Shown: positions 32,401 through 59,127, counted from the stretch's first letter. The stretch is 64,000 bases of DNA from Ischnura elegans (GCF_921293095.1 NC_060259.1:23381812-23445811), one strand, 5' to 3'. Translations and numbers: made by a program. The notes: generated by a model not told the origin, from the letters alone.

Positions 32401-35400
32401 GGAGGGGAATGATAGAGAAGGAAGGGGAGGGGCTCGGTCGTCTATGATGCACTTCAGTGGCCTTGGATGGTCTGCATCATAACTGCCATCTGTGGTGACC
32501 ACTACGCACTTGCTGGAGTAAGCTGCAGTTCAAAAAACCTCTCGGTGAGCATACCTGTCAGACCGAAAACACTGCGCTTTTGCTGTGTAGTAGTGATGGG
32601 TCGATCATGAACGATTCGATCAAAAAGATTGAATCACTAGGTGAATCAAATGACTCATGATTCATTTCGTTAAACAAGTCGATCATCAATCATCAATCAC
32701 TCCGACTTCCGGTTTCATATCAATCATCTCGGTTTCCGGTTTGATTCAAAATTTGGAACGACCGATGCTTAATCTCTTTTCGTCAGGGCAGAAATAGTTG
32801 TGATAAAATTAAATACTATGTTATGAAGAACTGAATACTTGTGTAATCTTTTTCTTAAATGTTTTCCAGCAGTTATCAGTATTAATAACACCAATACACG
32901 TAAAAGGAAAATATTAAGATGACTCCTGTAGGAGAACGTTAGGAAGTAGAAGCTGGTTATATTTTATTGTGCCGTTCATAAAATTATCCTGCAGATCAGA
33001 TTCATGCATAGTGTGTGGTGTATTTTGTGTTATATTTTGATCAACTATAGTTAGAAATTATTTTATTAGTGTTAAGAAACTGTGGCAGTTTCGCCTTCCC
33101 AAATATTTTCATGACACTGCTTCCTTCATTTTTGCAATCTAATTTAGTCATCTAGGTATTCACAATTAAAATAGTATATGAAATGATAATATGGATAGCA
33201 ATCAGCGTTACCAATGCTCTTCGCAGATGAGGCAGTATTTATTCGATTATTCGAAGTGATTTATTACATCCATTGATTGAGTCTTTTCGATCTTGATTCC
33301 TTTTGAGTCTTTTCGATCATGATTCCTTTTGAGTCTTTTCAATCATGACTCCTTTGAGTCTTTTCGATCATAGTGATTGAATCTTGATTTGAGTCTTTTC
33401 GATCATAGTGATTGAATCAATTGATTGAATCACTTATGTGACTCGAGTCAAAATGATTGAATCACTAAAATGATCGACTTTGCCCATCACTACTGTGTAG
33501 ATATGAACAGTGAACAGAGAGTTTTAGAGAACTGTTCATTTTCAAACCGCTTCATTTCAGTAAATACATAGTTCGTTTTGGCAGTTCGGTTCTTTTTGAC
33601 CCATCTCTAGTCTTAATGTATCATGTAAACAGTTCTTTAGAGCAATTTGCAATTATGAATAGCCTGCATGTCATATGCATATTTCATTTAATGTGTATTA
33701 CTGTTTGGTAATTGAGATAAAATCCTTCCTAGATAAAAATGATGAATCAAACTAACCATATGTGATATGCATCCCTCATTCTTCAATGTCAGACCAATGT
33801 TCTCACGAGACTCCCTCCCTTCTATTCCAAGCAGAAGCAGTTATGTAACTTCAATGTGTTTCCCTTTATTTCATGGGTAAACAATAATTAATCCCTAAAG
33901 CATTATTGGTCTGGTTGATGAGCTTTCAGGGCACCACTATTCTGAGTATCTGGCTGGAATTATTTCTTGCTGAAGAAACAATTACATACAATCATTTAAG
34001 TTTCCTCTGAATACTATAGTATTAGTACTACAGTATTTCTGAGCTTGTTTCAATGACAGCCTTGGAATGGATAGTGATATTTATTTTATAGTTTTCATGT
34101 TAACTGCGATGTGGTAGAGAAGAAATGCGTAGGTGTGACAAGATTAGCTGATATGAGAATAGAGTGGAGAGCTGCATCAAACTATTTTTAAGATTGTTAA
34201 CCAGTGATGATAAATATATCTGTGATATGTGCGAAGTGATAGTAATGTGTGTGAAAGTTATAATTTTAGTTTCGTATAAATAATTAATAGCTCAAAATAT
34301 TGAGGAGAGAAATGGGGGCTTCAAATCAATTTAGAAACACAATCTAACTTTCCTATATTATTCAACTACCATAATTCATTCAACTGACATATTCCAGTGA
34401 AAGTGAATCAAAATATGAGTTATTTGCATTCATCATTCTGTTGCATTGATGCCGAATCACTATAACCTAGTTGTCCCATCCAAAGCAGGACAAAAACTTG
34501 GCCCGTTTTGAGAAAACGTCTCTTTTTGATTCGACTGAGAGTCCATGGTTGTCTTTGGTAGCTTACCATTATCTTCTTGTTTAGGCCACAGAAGCAAATA
34601 GCCCATCTTTACCCATACCTCCTCACTTAGTCCCTTTGCCCTCAATAAGCTTGGCTCATTTCCCACTGCTAAGGCAGCACAGGCAGGCAGTCATCTAGCG
34701 GGACAGCTGCCCCTTCTCTCCCCCCATCCTTTTCTGTGTGCATAGGAATCTGCATTTTTGATAGTATCCCTATAATTGCTGGTATCTATTTTGTTCATTT
34801 TAAGCAGAATAAAAAAATTCAAAGTCTGACCACTGCATATTGTGAGTGGAATTGAAGGCATTTCAGGGTGTACAATCTATGCAGCACGTAGCATTCTCCC
34901 CAATAATTGATTTTGTGGAGCTATGCCTTGTCAAGCAACTAGGAAACAGTAAATATTGGCAAAACAAATTCATTTACATTCTGAAAAAAACTATTATGTA
35001 TTTTAAATACCTCTACATTATTTGTTAACCAATAAGGGTTTCAGCATTTCTTTTTCGCCCTGTACGGAGTTGTTTCTCGGCTTGGGACTGTCCAGGTAGT
35101 CGCTTCCTCCACTTAATGACCTTTCCTAGCAGGGTGCCTGACCCTTTCCTCGGCAACTGGGCAAATATAATCCTCGACCCTTTTCCTGAAGGCAGCCCAT
35201 CGCGGCATACTTTTGCGGTCAGTTTATTGTTACTAGTGCGATTTTAATTTTTTTTAATTGTTACCATATGAAAGTAATCACCTGGATAGAGCAGTTCTCT
35301 CTCTATTCATGTTATGGGCTGCATCGCACAGCAGGGTTCCACAGAAACCATCCCTTTTATAGGTAGCGGAATGGGTACAGAGAGTTAACGGCCATATTTG

Positions 35401-36770
35401 AATACATGTCAAGAAAATTTTGAAAAGAAAATGAGTTATTCCGAGAAGAGTGAGGTAATTTTCTTCCACAAATTTCAGGAGGAGGCTACTTGCACCAATC
35501 TACTCTTAGATGTGCCAGTTGGAGGGTAATAAGTTTTTCCAAGAAAAAATTAATGCGCTAATGTGTTCCGAAGTAAGCCTGTGAGGTGCTCAGGGCAGAC
35601 CACATAAATGTAACCTGACCAGAGAACCAAGATATGAGAGTAATTACCTAGGTAGAGCAGTGCTCTTTCCTGCAATGGTATAGAATGCTTCTCACAACAT
35701 GTGTCTACGTAAAACATTCCTTAATTGCACATTAAATTTAAGAATTTTTAGGATATGCATTAATTAGTATTTATAGCGAAATTAATTTATAATACGTTTG
35801 TATTCAAAGGTTGATAAGAGGTTATTAAAAATAGTCGCTGTAATTTTAGCTCATGACAAAGAACTGAGAGGATCATATTTTATTACATTACGAGGGCTTT
35901 TTTTCATAGGAGTTAAATCGGATACTTCATAGAATTTCTCCGCAAATGTACACTTAGAATGTGGCAAACAGAGTAACGTATATCTTTAGATGTAAATCAT
36001 TACAATAACCCTCCTATGAATTTGCTAGTAAGTTTTAAAAATAACAATTAAACATCTAACCTTAGCATCTCCAAAATTTGTTCTAGGTGATGATGAACGC
36101 GGTTAATATGAACGCTAAAGTTTTAAACGGAACGCTAGAGTTCCGTTTAAAATTTGGAGCCTATCAGCAAAACATCCGGAATGTAATTCTCGGCATTGAT
36201 TTTCAATAGATGCAACATGTACGTTTTTATTTAATCTAACTTATAAACAAATAAGTGACCATGAGCACCTTCCTTGAGTAGGACACAGAGCCGGAATGGG
36301 CCGAGATAATCCCCACACGGACAATTGGAAAGGGTTGGACCTCTCGCGCCGAGGGACCCTAATGGCGGTTGAGACCCACTTGGCATGCTTGACCACAAAA
36401 CCGTGAAAACACGGCCTTCAGCCTTTTGCTTCGAAAAGTTAAAGCCCTGAAAACCCAGCCTTTATCCTTTAGCAACAGAAAATTCGTAGGGAAAAGGTTA
36501 ATTAACTACCCATATGGAGGGGCTTTGGGCTGAAAATACAGTTAATATGCACATGTGTTTTAATGTATATTGTTTTTCCTTTCTGTTCTTCTTTTTATGA
36601 TCATGGCACTTCTATATTTACCAGATCAATGGGGAAGCTGTCGAACAAGAGCACAGACATCTGTGGGATGGACAGAAGCAACACCTTTTCCCCCTGGGTT
36701 TCATTCTACGCTCGTTCGGAAACGGGAAGAAATGTGGAGAGAAGAAATCAACCTCTTAGGAAACTTCTAG
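26417..36770 (+). CDS. Unrecognised five-exon protein gene (about 188 aa)
   Basis: A model built from splice signals and reading frame. Coding parts are 26417-26419 (ATG, then GTGAGT), 27242-27341, 27598-27785, 28179-28308 and 36625-36770; lengths 3+100+188+130+146 = 567 nt, ending TAG. All junctions have AG/GT and the phases agree. The product starts MDCVPPCRPEMLEGVRAL, has an acidic Ser/Asp stretch (DTVTDSDSEDDTPGE), then LPCELVAYLFADRIGL and a Cys-containing VELHCRCGRQV. A basic KPKRKQPRKF block follows, and the C-terminus is DQWGSCRTRA...TEATPFPPGFHSTL. No signal peptide or membrane segment is evident. I do not recognise the family. The last intron (8.3 kb) is filled by TIR elements. The weakest joint is 28308/36625; an alternative is read-through to a TAA at 28329-28331. 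Confidence 0.5.
27242..27341 (+). CDS. Unknown gene, exon 2
   Basis: 100 nt between acceptor TTTCATTTGAAG and donor GTAAGT. Encodes DCVPPCRPEMLEGVRALQKK and then VLQASKCLRPLCA. It contains an internal ATG that could be an alternative start. Phase 0 in, phase 1 out. Confidence 0.5.
27598..27785 (+). CDS. Unknown gene, exon 3
   Basis: Starts at the second of two close acceptors (AAG at 27593, GAG at 27597) and ends before GTAAGT at 27786. The frame is AGDTVTDSDSEDDTPGEIRL through GRQVTAASL. If exon 2 is skipped, the first acceptor joins in frame to the exon-1 ATG (M-GGAGDTV...), so two isoforms are possible. Confidence 0.55.
28179..28308 (+). CDS. Unknown gene, exon 4
   Basis: Acceptor CCATTAAG, start NQDTSVGKPKRKQPRKF, end at TACATCATGTCAG before GTGATT. 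The basic block KPKRKQPRK resembles a nuclear localisation signal. Without splicing the frame ends at TAA 28329-28331, eight bases before a GTGAGT donor-like site. Confidence 0.5.
28771..29959. mobile_element. 1.19-kb TIR element, CCCAGTCAACACA ends
   Basis: The left end is CCCAGTCAACACACATGAGT, and the right end inward is CCCAGTCAACACAGGAGTCG. Both subterminal regions carry many GAGGTC/GAGTCTTA repeats. No TSD longer than AA is evident and no transposase is recognised; the superfamily is undetermined. It lies in the last intron of the plus-strand gene. Confidence 0.75.
30044..30342. mobile_element. 299-bp hAT-like MITE, CATGGGCGTACCCAG family
   Basis: The left end is CATGGGCGTACCCAG, the right end inward CATGGGCATACCCAG, with a perfect 8-bp TSD TGCATGCG at 30036-30043 and 30343-30350. 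Same family as 23187-23523. Confidence 0.9.
30351..31593. other. Intronic non-coding stretch
   Basis: No exon or repeat boundary recognised. Confidence 0.4.
31602..33609. mobile_element. hAT-like element hosting a second hAT-like insertion
   Basis: The left end is TAGAGGTGGGGTTAACTG, the right end inward TAGAGATGGGTCAAAAAG. A perfect 8-bp TSD GTCTTAAT lies at 31594-31601 and 33610-33617. The subterminal repeats read GTTCACTTT/GAACAGT. The element contains a 902-bp element plus its 8-bp TSD at 32583-33500, so its own length is about 1.1 kb. No transposase seen. Confidence 0.9.
32591..33492. mobile_element. Nested hAT-like element, TAGTGATGGG ends
   Basis: The left end is TAGTGATGGGTCGATCAT, the right end inward TAGTGATGGGCAAAGTCG. 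A perfect TSD CTGTGTAG lies at 32583-32590 and 33493-33500. Subterminal arrays of GATTGAATCA and TTTTCGATCAT units sit on both sides. Non-autonomous. Confidence 0.9.
34124..34213 (+). pseudogene. LINE 3' tail, same family as 4382-5430
   Basis: Reads EKKCVGVTRLADMRIEWRAA-like in plus orientation and ends at TTGTTAACCAGTGATGATAAATA. This matches the end of the LINE at 4382-5430 (RLADRRTEWRAA; TTGACCAGTGATGATGATATA). A severely 5'-truncated copy in the last intron of the plus-strand gene. Confidence 0.8.
34214..36620. other. Intronic non-coding stretch
   Basis: No gene recognised. 35270-35330 and 35630-35690 are diverged direct repeats (AGTAATCACCTGGATAGAGC against AGTAATTACCTAGGTAGAGC). A hairpin lies at 36121-36152. 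Confidence 0.4.
36121..36152. repeat. Perfect 13-bp hairpin
   Basis: TTTTAAACGGAAC, a 6-base spacer GCTAGA, then GTTCCGTTTAAAA. Located in the last intron about 470 bp before the terminal exon. Could be a decayed MITE or a structural RNA element; no family recognised. Confidence 0.65.
36625..36770 (+). CDS. Unknown gene, terminal exon
   Basis: Acceptor TATATTTACCAG, frame QWGSCRTRAQTSVGWTEATP and then FPPGFHSTLVRKREEMWREE, TAG at 36768-36770. Composition and the Pro/Trp-rich pattern look like a real C-terminus. Its link to exon 4 rests only on matching phase and strand over 8.3 kb. Confidence 0.4.
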
Positions 36771-37560
36771 TATGCTCTTGGACTATCAGAACCAGTATTT
36801 TTAATCGAGAAGTTTATAAACTATTACAATTGTATCTGCAGCATGTACTAGTACATTACATGTACTGCGTGCCTTAATGCTTTTTACTTTCTGTTTTTGG
36901 GCAGCCATCAACAATGAGAATGGCAGGCTTACAATATGAGTTTTCCGGTTAAGTAATTTATGTGTTCCAATGTTGCATGTGTTTCCATTTCATGGAGTTC
37001 AATGATTTTAAGAGATTTAACAGGCCAAAATTTGTCATTTAATGCCTGAATTTGATGTTATAGGTACTCCTTTATCAAAGAGTATTCTATTTTTTATTCC
37101 TAGTGTTTAGTGAAATCTAGTCGTTGCATGTAAAATACGAAGTATTGCTTGTGTTGCAAGAATGTTATTTAACTTGAGATTCAATGTTATATATTTTAAG
37201 TTATTTGTGATGCATGTGATATGTTATATTTAACTGCTTTACTTGAGGATTTTGATGTTAGGTCATCACTATTTTTTTCAGTAGACTTCAATCAATAATT
37301 TGGGACTTAGATTGTGTCTCTTCAATATTTTGTATTCGGAGAGACTGACTGAATTAACTTTTGCATTAAAGTGTGATAACGTGAAAACCTCAAAGGGATG
37401 ATAAAAAGTTTTTCATATGTACTGCATCAAAATTTGTTGTTTGTTACAAGTTGTATTTTCTTAAATATACCCAGGACTGTAGGTCTTAGCCATTGACCAA
37501 GTTCCTGTTTAGTCCTGGGCGCTTTTAATTGCATTAATTATAAATAAATATTACTGCAAA
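36771..37560 (+). other. Probable 3' UTR of the plus-strand gene
   Basis: Non-coding and AT-rich after the stop at 36770. AATAAA at about 37543-37548 is a plausible polyadenylation signal. The extent is inferred only. Confidence 0.3.
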
Positions 37561-37719
37561 AAACTCTCCTTTGCATAGCTTATTTAATTATGGTGTCATG
37601 AAAATTCGCAGCGTTCAAAAATTTTCACTCTGATGAGAGTGAATCAAACATTTCTTGTTGGCATTAGCCATTTTTACCCATCACAAACTTAATGAGTGCT
37701 TGAGAAAACCAACTACAGT

Positions 37720-37865
37720 AAAACCTCTTTTGTAGTGAACCTCTTTACATCATAAACCTCCATACTTCATACCACCCCTACGGTCCCGTCAGATTTAGAT
37801 GTAATTTTATACACAAATCTCTTTGCAGTGAACCTCTCATAAAACCTCCACTTATCATGCCAAGG
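37720..37865. repeat. pogo-like terminal debris (AACCTC repeats)
   Basis: CAGTAAAACCTCTTTTGTAG followed by repeated TAGTGAACCTC / CATAAACCTCC units. A related block in the same orientation lies at about 39048-39110. It resembles the ends of Tigger/pogo-type elements, but no paired inverted end is seen. Confidence 0.5.
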
Positions 37866-38256
37866 AGACACCCCCAAGACTGCCTAACTACCTTCGCAAA
37901 TTAGACCGAGACAACTAGAGACCATTAATGCAGCCGCGATTACGTACATGGAATAACATTTTCAGCAATAAATGTTTCATGCTTATTTTTTTCTTTTACA
38001 CCTTTAAAATGCTGTAATTTTCACGTTAACCATAAGTTATGGCCATTTTGTTCTATATGAGAGCATACCTAACAGTAAATAAGAGAAAAGATATCAAACT
38101 ATCGTTATCATTTTAAGTGACTGATGAACTAAGAGATATCACATCGTTTTCTCTCCAATCATGGTAAAAATCACGTGATAGCACTTGCTTTGTGTTATCA
38201 TTAAATAATAAATATATGTTCACTAATCCATGCATGTTTATTTAAACGCATAAATA

Positions 38257-38986
38257 CAGCAGACTCCCGATTATCCGGCTGCGGTTTATCCGGGTTGCGG
38301 TTTATCCGGGTTGCGGATTATCCGTGCATGATTTTAACTCTCTTAACAATTTTTTCCGCAATCTTATAAAAAAACTTAAATCGGATCCAAAATCATCGGA
38401 ATTACTGCATTAATGCTAGGATACACCAGGCTTATCATTTCCGTCAGAATCCCGTTCGTAAAACGGAAGCGATCGCGCGCTAGCCGCATTCAAGGGAGCA
38501 CCGATTTCGTGTTTTCCAAGCCTATCAGTGCGCGAACGCACTCCGTGATCACGGATACACGTCCCGCAGCAGATGCAACCCGGGCAACTTGTACGAGACG
38601 CGACTGCGTGGCGTGGTGCCTGACAATGTAGTTTCCGACGTCGAGCAGTCGTTTTGAAGCATTCGCGCAAATCACTTTTCTGTATCCGCGATCACACACC
38701 CACGAAGGTGTGGTTTTCGAAACCGGGCCTTACATGAAGCATTAATAATACGAGTACATTCATGTTATTGCCGCTAAAAAGATCGCGAACTGGCGAAGAA
38801 AGCTCTCATTGAGTCCGGGAAGCACGCTAATAAAGCAGAATAACGGCATAAATAATAATATATTGTTTGTTTTACGTAAATTATGATCATTACAAGACAT
38901 TGGAGTTGATGTTTGGGTTATCCGTGTTTTCAGATTATTCGTGCCGTCCCTCCCCATCATTAGCCCGGATAATCGGGAGTCTACTG
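38257..38986. mobile_element. Tigger/pogo-like element, 730 bp
   Basis: The left end is CAGCAGACTCCCGATTATCC, the right end inward CAGTAGACTCCCGATTATCC; TA flanks at 38255-38256 and 38987-38988. A 16-bp unit GCGGTTTATCCGGGTT is repeated nearly three times at 38281-38325. The interior (38410-38680) is unusually GC-rich but non-coding. Confidence 0.85.
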
Positions 38987-39110
38987 TATAATGGTTTAAA
39001 AGACAGTACGTAATGCCTTTCATTTCCAAAGGATATGAAAAAAATGGCGTGTATTGCTAAAACCTCTCTATAGTGAACCTCCATGCATCAAATCCTACAA
39101 TTCTGTAGGC

Positions 39111-54892
<15,782 letters not shown>

Positions 54893-55177
54893 CTAAAAAT
54901 AAAAAAATAAAGGATATGCATCACCAATACCATAAATCAGGTCAAATAATATAATTAATATAATTTGTGTATGTTTGACAATGAAACTGAAAAAGCACAG
55001 GACTTGATGTGAATGGATAAACATAGAGAAATGGTCTAATGGCAACTTTTACAATCCAAAGATCACTCGGATGACTTGAAGACATATGTATTACAACGCA
55101 CACAGGGGATTGTCATAATAGACAAAAATGAGTGACATGGCAGCTATCCATGGTATGGAGCCCATTGATATTTTAAA

Positions 55178-55635
55178 CAGTAAAACCTCTGCCTTGCAAA
55201 CTCCCACTAAGAGAAGAACTCTGATGAACGAACAAATGCAATTAGTCCCACTAAATTCCTATATGAGTACATTGCTAAACACCCCCAATGAATGAACTGC
55301 TGCTTTACAAAAACTCTGATTAACAAAATAAAAATTTGGCCCTGTCTCACGAAATTTACCTCTTAGAATAAGTGACTCAAAAAGTTGGTTAATATTTGTG
55401 CATTTGCAAATCAAATGGCTGCTTGTGGCAGCATCATCACCAGCGGAGAGTTGATCGACGGAAACCTGCCACATTAATAATGAGCTGGATACTGGTATAA
55501 AAATTGTGATGTCCTCAATAACTGAAGCATTTGCCCTTTTGAAATGATAAACATAAGAAAATTATCCGAAGAATGAACTCCCCTCTACTAACTGGCAAAA
55601 TATCCCATGAATTTCGTTAAGTATAGGTTTTACAG
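55178..55635. mobile_element. Probable pogo-like MITE
   Basis: The left end is CAGTAAAACCTCTGCCTTG, the right end inward CTGTAAAACCTATACTTAA, about 458 bp. TA follows the right end but is not clear on the left. Decayed copy. Confidence 0.5.
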
Positions 55636-55639
55636 TATC

Positions 55640-56341
55640 ATGAACCATACCATGGCATATATATGTAGGAGTATCAGAGCAGCCTAAGCTAATCCCCGTA
55701 GGAAAAAAGGTGAATTTTTAAGAGCATGCACACACAGTCAGAGGGAAAATAAGGATGACACACAAATGCGCACTAGTAAAACTAGTAGACTAGTAAAGTG
55801 TAATCCCTGTTTATTTGGAAATCAAAGGTCAAATTTAACCTCAAATGACAAGCTCAGAATGGTGGCCGCTACGGGTATATTACATTTGACATCATAGGTA
55901 CACATTTCACATTGTGAGAGAGAAGCTGCCTACATCAACGAACTTATTGGGGGATTGAAGCACTACTTTCGGAAGCTCAGGGAAAATTTGTAGTAAACTA
56001 ATTTACAATATCTTGGAGTGAAAACTTAGTCCATGGAAACAAGTATTTTTCATTATAAAAATATTTAAGCTACCAATACAACATTCAGCTCACACTAAGT
56101 CTAGCAAATAAATGAATAATATAATCAACATAATCGTGACACAAGAGCAACAGCTCACTTGAGATTGGTTCATTTTCACTCCATTGCATTCACCATCATC
56201 ACATTTTAGAAAGTGATTTCATTCATGAACCATTTCTCATCCATTGCTTCATCAACTATCTGTTGCATCCCCAACAGAAATACTATACAAGTTTCTCTTC
56301 ACTAGCATTAAAGACAAACCTTCAACAAATACTACTACATT
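55640..56341. other. Non-coding stretch
   Basis: No exon recognised. It probably belongs to the 5' introns or upstream region of thioredoxin reductase. Confidence 0.35.
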
Positions 56342-56545
56342 CCCCTATGAAAAAATTGTATAAAACCGTATAAAATTTCTATACAGTTTATACAGGTTGT
56401 ATACAATTTGTATACATTGTATACAAATTGTATAAACTGTATTAATTCACATGCTGTATACAGCATATACAATTTGTATAGAATGTATACAATTTGTATA
56501 CAATGTATACAATTTGTACACAATGTATACAATTTGTATAATAGT
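56342..56545. repeat. TATACAA-rich arm (left)
   Basis: Starts CCCCTATGAAAAAATTGTAT and continues as dense GTATACAATTTGTATACA repeats. The opposite-facing arm ends at 61545 with the complementary 26 bases. It folds on itself extensively. Confidence 0.75.
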
Positions 56546-56570
56546 AATTCAAAGTAGGCCTCAAAAACTG

Positions 56571-57253
56571 AAGTCCAAAAATCAACTTAGTAGGGGACCA
56601 AAATAATGTTCCAAATTCAAGAGTTCAATTGCTTCTAAAGATCATGAAACGCGTTTTAAACAAGATTCTCGGAGATGCATCAACGCTAGTCATTCAATGC
56701 CACTTGGAAAATTTTCAACCGAGGCGTCAAAATTTTAAGTCCAAAAATCAACTTAGTAGGGGACCAAAATAATGTTCCTAATTCAAGAGTTCAATTGCTT
56801 CTAAAGATCATGAAACGCGTTTTAAACAAGATTCTTGGAGACCCATCAATGTTAGCCATTCAATGCCACTTGGAAAATTTTCAACCGAGGCGTCAAAATT
56901 TTAAGTCCAAAAATCAACTTAGTAGGGGACCAAAATAATGTTCCTAATTCAAGAGTTCAATTGCTTCTAAAGATCATGAAACGCGTTTTAAACAAGATTC
57001 TTAGAGACCCATCAATGTTAGCCATTCAATGCCACTTGGAAAATTTTCAACCGAGACGTCAAAATTTTAAGTCCAAAAATCAACTTAGTAGGGGACCAAA
57101 ATAATGTTCCTAATTCAAGAGTTCAATTGCTTCTAAAGATCATGAAACGCGTTTTAAACAAGATTCTTGGAGACCCATCAATGTTAGCCATTCAATGCCA
57201 CTTGGAAAATTTTCAACCGAGGCGACAAAATTTTAAGTCCAAAAATCAACTTA
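56571..57253. repeat. 166-bp tandem array, main block
   Basis: Four complete units with starts AAGTCCAAAAATCAACTTAG at 56571, 56737, 56903 and 57069, and a fifth beginning at 57235: an exact 166-bp period. Copies differ by only a few bases (GATGCATCAACGCTAGTC in the first, GACCCATCAATGTTAGCC in the next). The fifth is interrupted after ACTTA by the element at 57254. Confidence 0.95.
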
Positions 57254-59127
57254 GGGTGCGATTCATAGACGGCACTTTAGGCTAAAGTATACTTTAGCCG
57301 GGCTAAAGTCTGCTTTTTCCGTTTCATAAACGCCACTTTAGAGGAAAAATGGCCGAATCGTCACTTTACCGTAAAGTGCCCAACCGGAGCTCACTTTAGG
57401 GCTAAAGTGTCCTTTACGGATGAATAAATATGGCTGCACCGGCTGTTATTGAAGTTGAAATATGAAGATATTTGGGTTACGGAAATGAATATGAACTAAT
57501 TTTTTGGTGAGAACACAGCAGCAAACTGGCGCGTTTCAAGAAATAACCATACAAGTAATATATGTCTTTTCCCTGAATATATATCGAGTCGGTATTGATG
57601 GAGATGACCCAATTCTTATATTTTGAAGTTTAACTCTATCGGTCGTGTGATAATTACAACACAGTAATTGGTTGAACAGGTTGGCATAATTTATGTTGAT
57701 TTTATATACAAGTTAATTGTTAAGTTCTTAGGTTATTTATACGTTCATATTCTAGAATTTTCCTTAAAGATACTTGAATATGATAGCAAAATTCTGTTTA
57801 CATTGGCGTCAATAGCCTTCGTAAACAAAGACTTGATTTTCATATCGTTTGGCCAGCCAAAAACTAGTTTCTACACCTTGCATTGCATTTTAAGCGTTTT
57901 CATTCAATATTTGCTTAATGTACTCTTTCCGTATGCCTCCATATCACGCTTAACATGTTTCTGTGATTGTGAAACTAGAGTCGAGTTTCTGTTTCGTTTT
58001 TCGACTATACATTTGCATGTTTACAATGATGATATAAGATCTCGTCATGAAAGGCAGCAATAAAAAGTAAAACGCACTTTCCTTCATAGCCATATTATCA
58101 GCAGCAAAGCAATGTTTTCTCGAGGATGTAGGATTGTTATGAAATGTTATTTACGCAGCATCACAGACTTCACTGACATTTTTTACTGCAAAATTCGTGA
58201 ATGGATACTCGGGTTAGGTATTCACATATGTCGAGGTATCTTTTAAAGTAGACAAAGAGATATTTATTGATATAAGTCCATTCTCACATTCAACATGTTT
58301 CATTGCGTGGCCATTCATTCATTGGTTTTGATGATATAGATATTCTTGACTGTACATTCTCGTCGATTTCTCTAGAATATATAACCCCTTAGGTCAACAT
58401 TCCAAGAATTAAAATATTGGTAAGCACAAAAGAATTCAACAAACACCCATACCTCATTCAAAATATGCGTCCAACTGAGACAACCACTGATCGGTAAATC
58501 TTCAAATTAATTGGCAGTTTCAAGTTAACGCGAGAGAATTTCACTATTTCACCCACCTTCAATGAACGTACACCATCAAACTTCGACTAACATGTAGTCC
58601 AAACAACCGTATGCAGTTAATCATAGAAAATTATCATAAAATGACGTGAAAACATCAGCATTTGAATATTTACTTCGCTGGGAACATCGAAGGGCATTAC
58701 CAATGCACGAAGCTAATTAAAAGTGATCTTTTATTCAGCCAACTCAGTCATTAACGTACAAAAAAGCTAGTGGGGAAAAGCTTTCAATGACGCAGTATTC
58801 ATTTACATTTGCACATAATATGAGAAAACGAGAAAATACAGCTTAATAAGTCTTAGCAAAATACAACACGAAAACCCAGTCGCCAGAAACATGTAAACAA
58901 GTACGCATTTAATATCGTGTGTCATCTTTTTCTTCACTTTTTCGCAGCGTTCATTGCCAACACTCAAAAATTTCAATGCATGATCGAGACTTTAGGAGCT
59001 AAAGTTCCACTTTATAAAGTGAGATCCTTGGAACGACTCTGAAACGAACTTTAGCTAAAGTCTCACTTTACCGTAAAGAGAGACTTTGTAAAGTGAGCAA
59101 TTTCAGTGTCGTCTATGAATCGCACCC
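57254..59127. mobile_element. PIF/Harbinger-like element, 1.87 kb
   Basis: Both ends read GGGTGCGATTCATAGACG. The 3-bp target TTA is duplicated at 57251-57253 and 59128-59130. Because it sits in a tandem repeat, the pre-insertion sequence (AACTTAGTAGGGG) is known exactly from the sister units. Subterminal regions carry many CACTTTA / TAAAGTG units. A 131-codon plus frame at 57668-58063 has no recognisable transposase or Myb motif. GG start and TWA target support Harbinger. Confidence 0.88.

Noticed and set aside
34460-34666. 68-codon minus frame (MGNEPSLLRAKGLSEEVW...)
   Set aside because: Protein-like composition but no family recognised, no splice context, and it lies in the intron of a plus-strand gene.
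36290-36510. GC-richer block with GAGCCGGAATGGGCCGAG as a possible transposon end
   Set aside because: No inverted partner or TSD found.
56335-56532. Tyr/Ile/Leu-rich frames over TATACAA repeats (also 61288-61585)
   Set aside because: Products of simple repeats.
56571-57253. CRISPR-like array
   Set aside because: The 166-bp units are fully repeated with no unique spacers; it is an ordinary tandem satellite-type array in a eukaryotic genome.
57668-58063. 131-codon frame inside the Harbinger-like element
   Set aside because: No transposase, Myb/SANT or nuclease motif; AT-driven hydrophobic composition. It could be a decayed ORF but I cannot support it.
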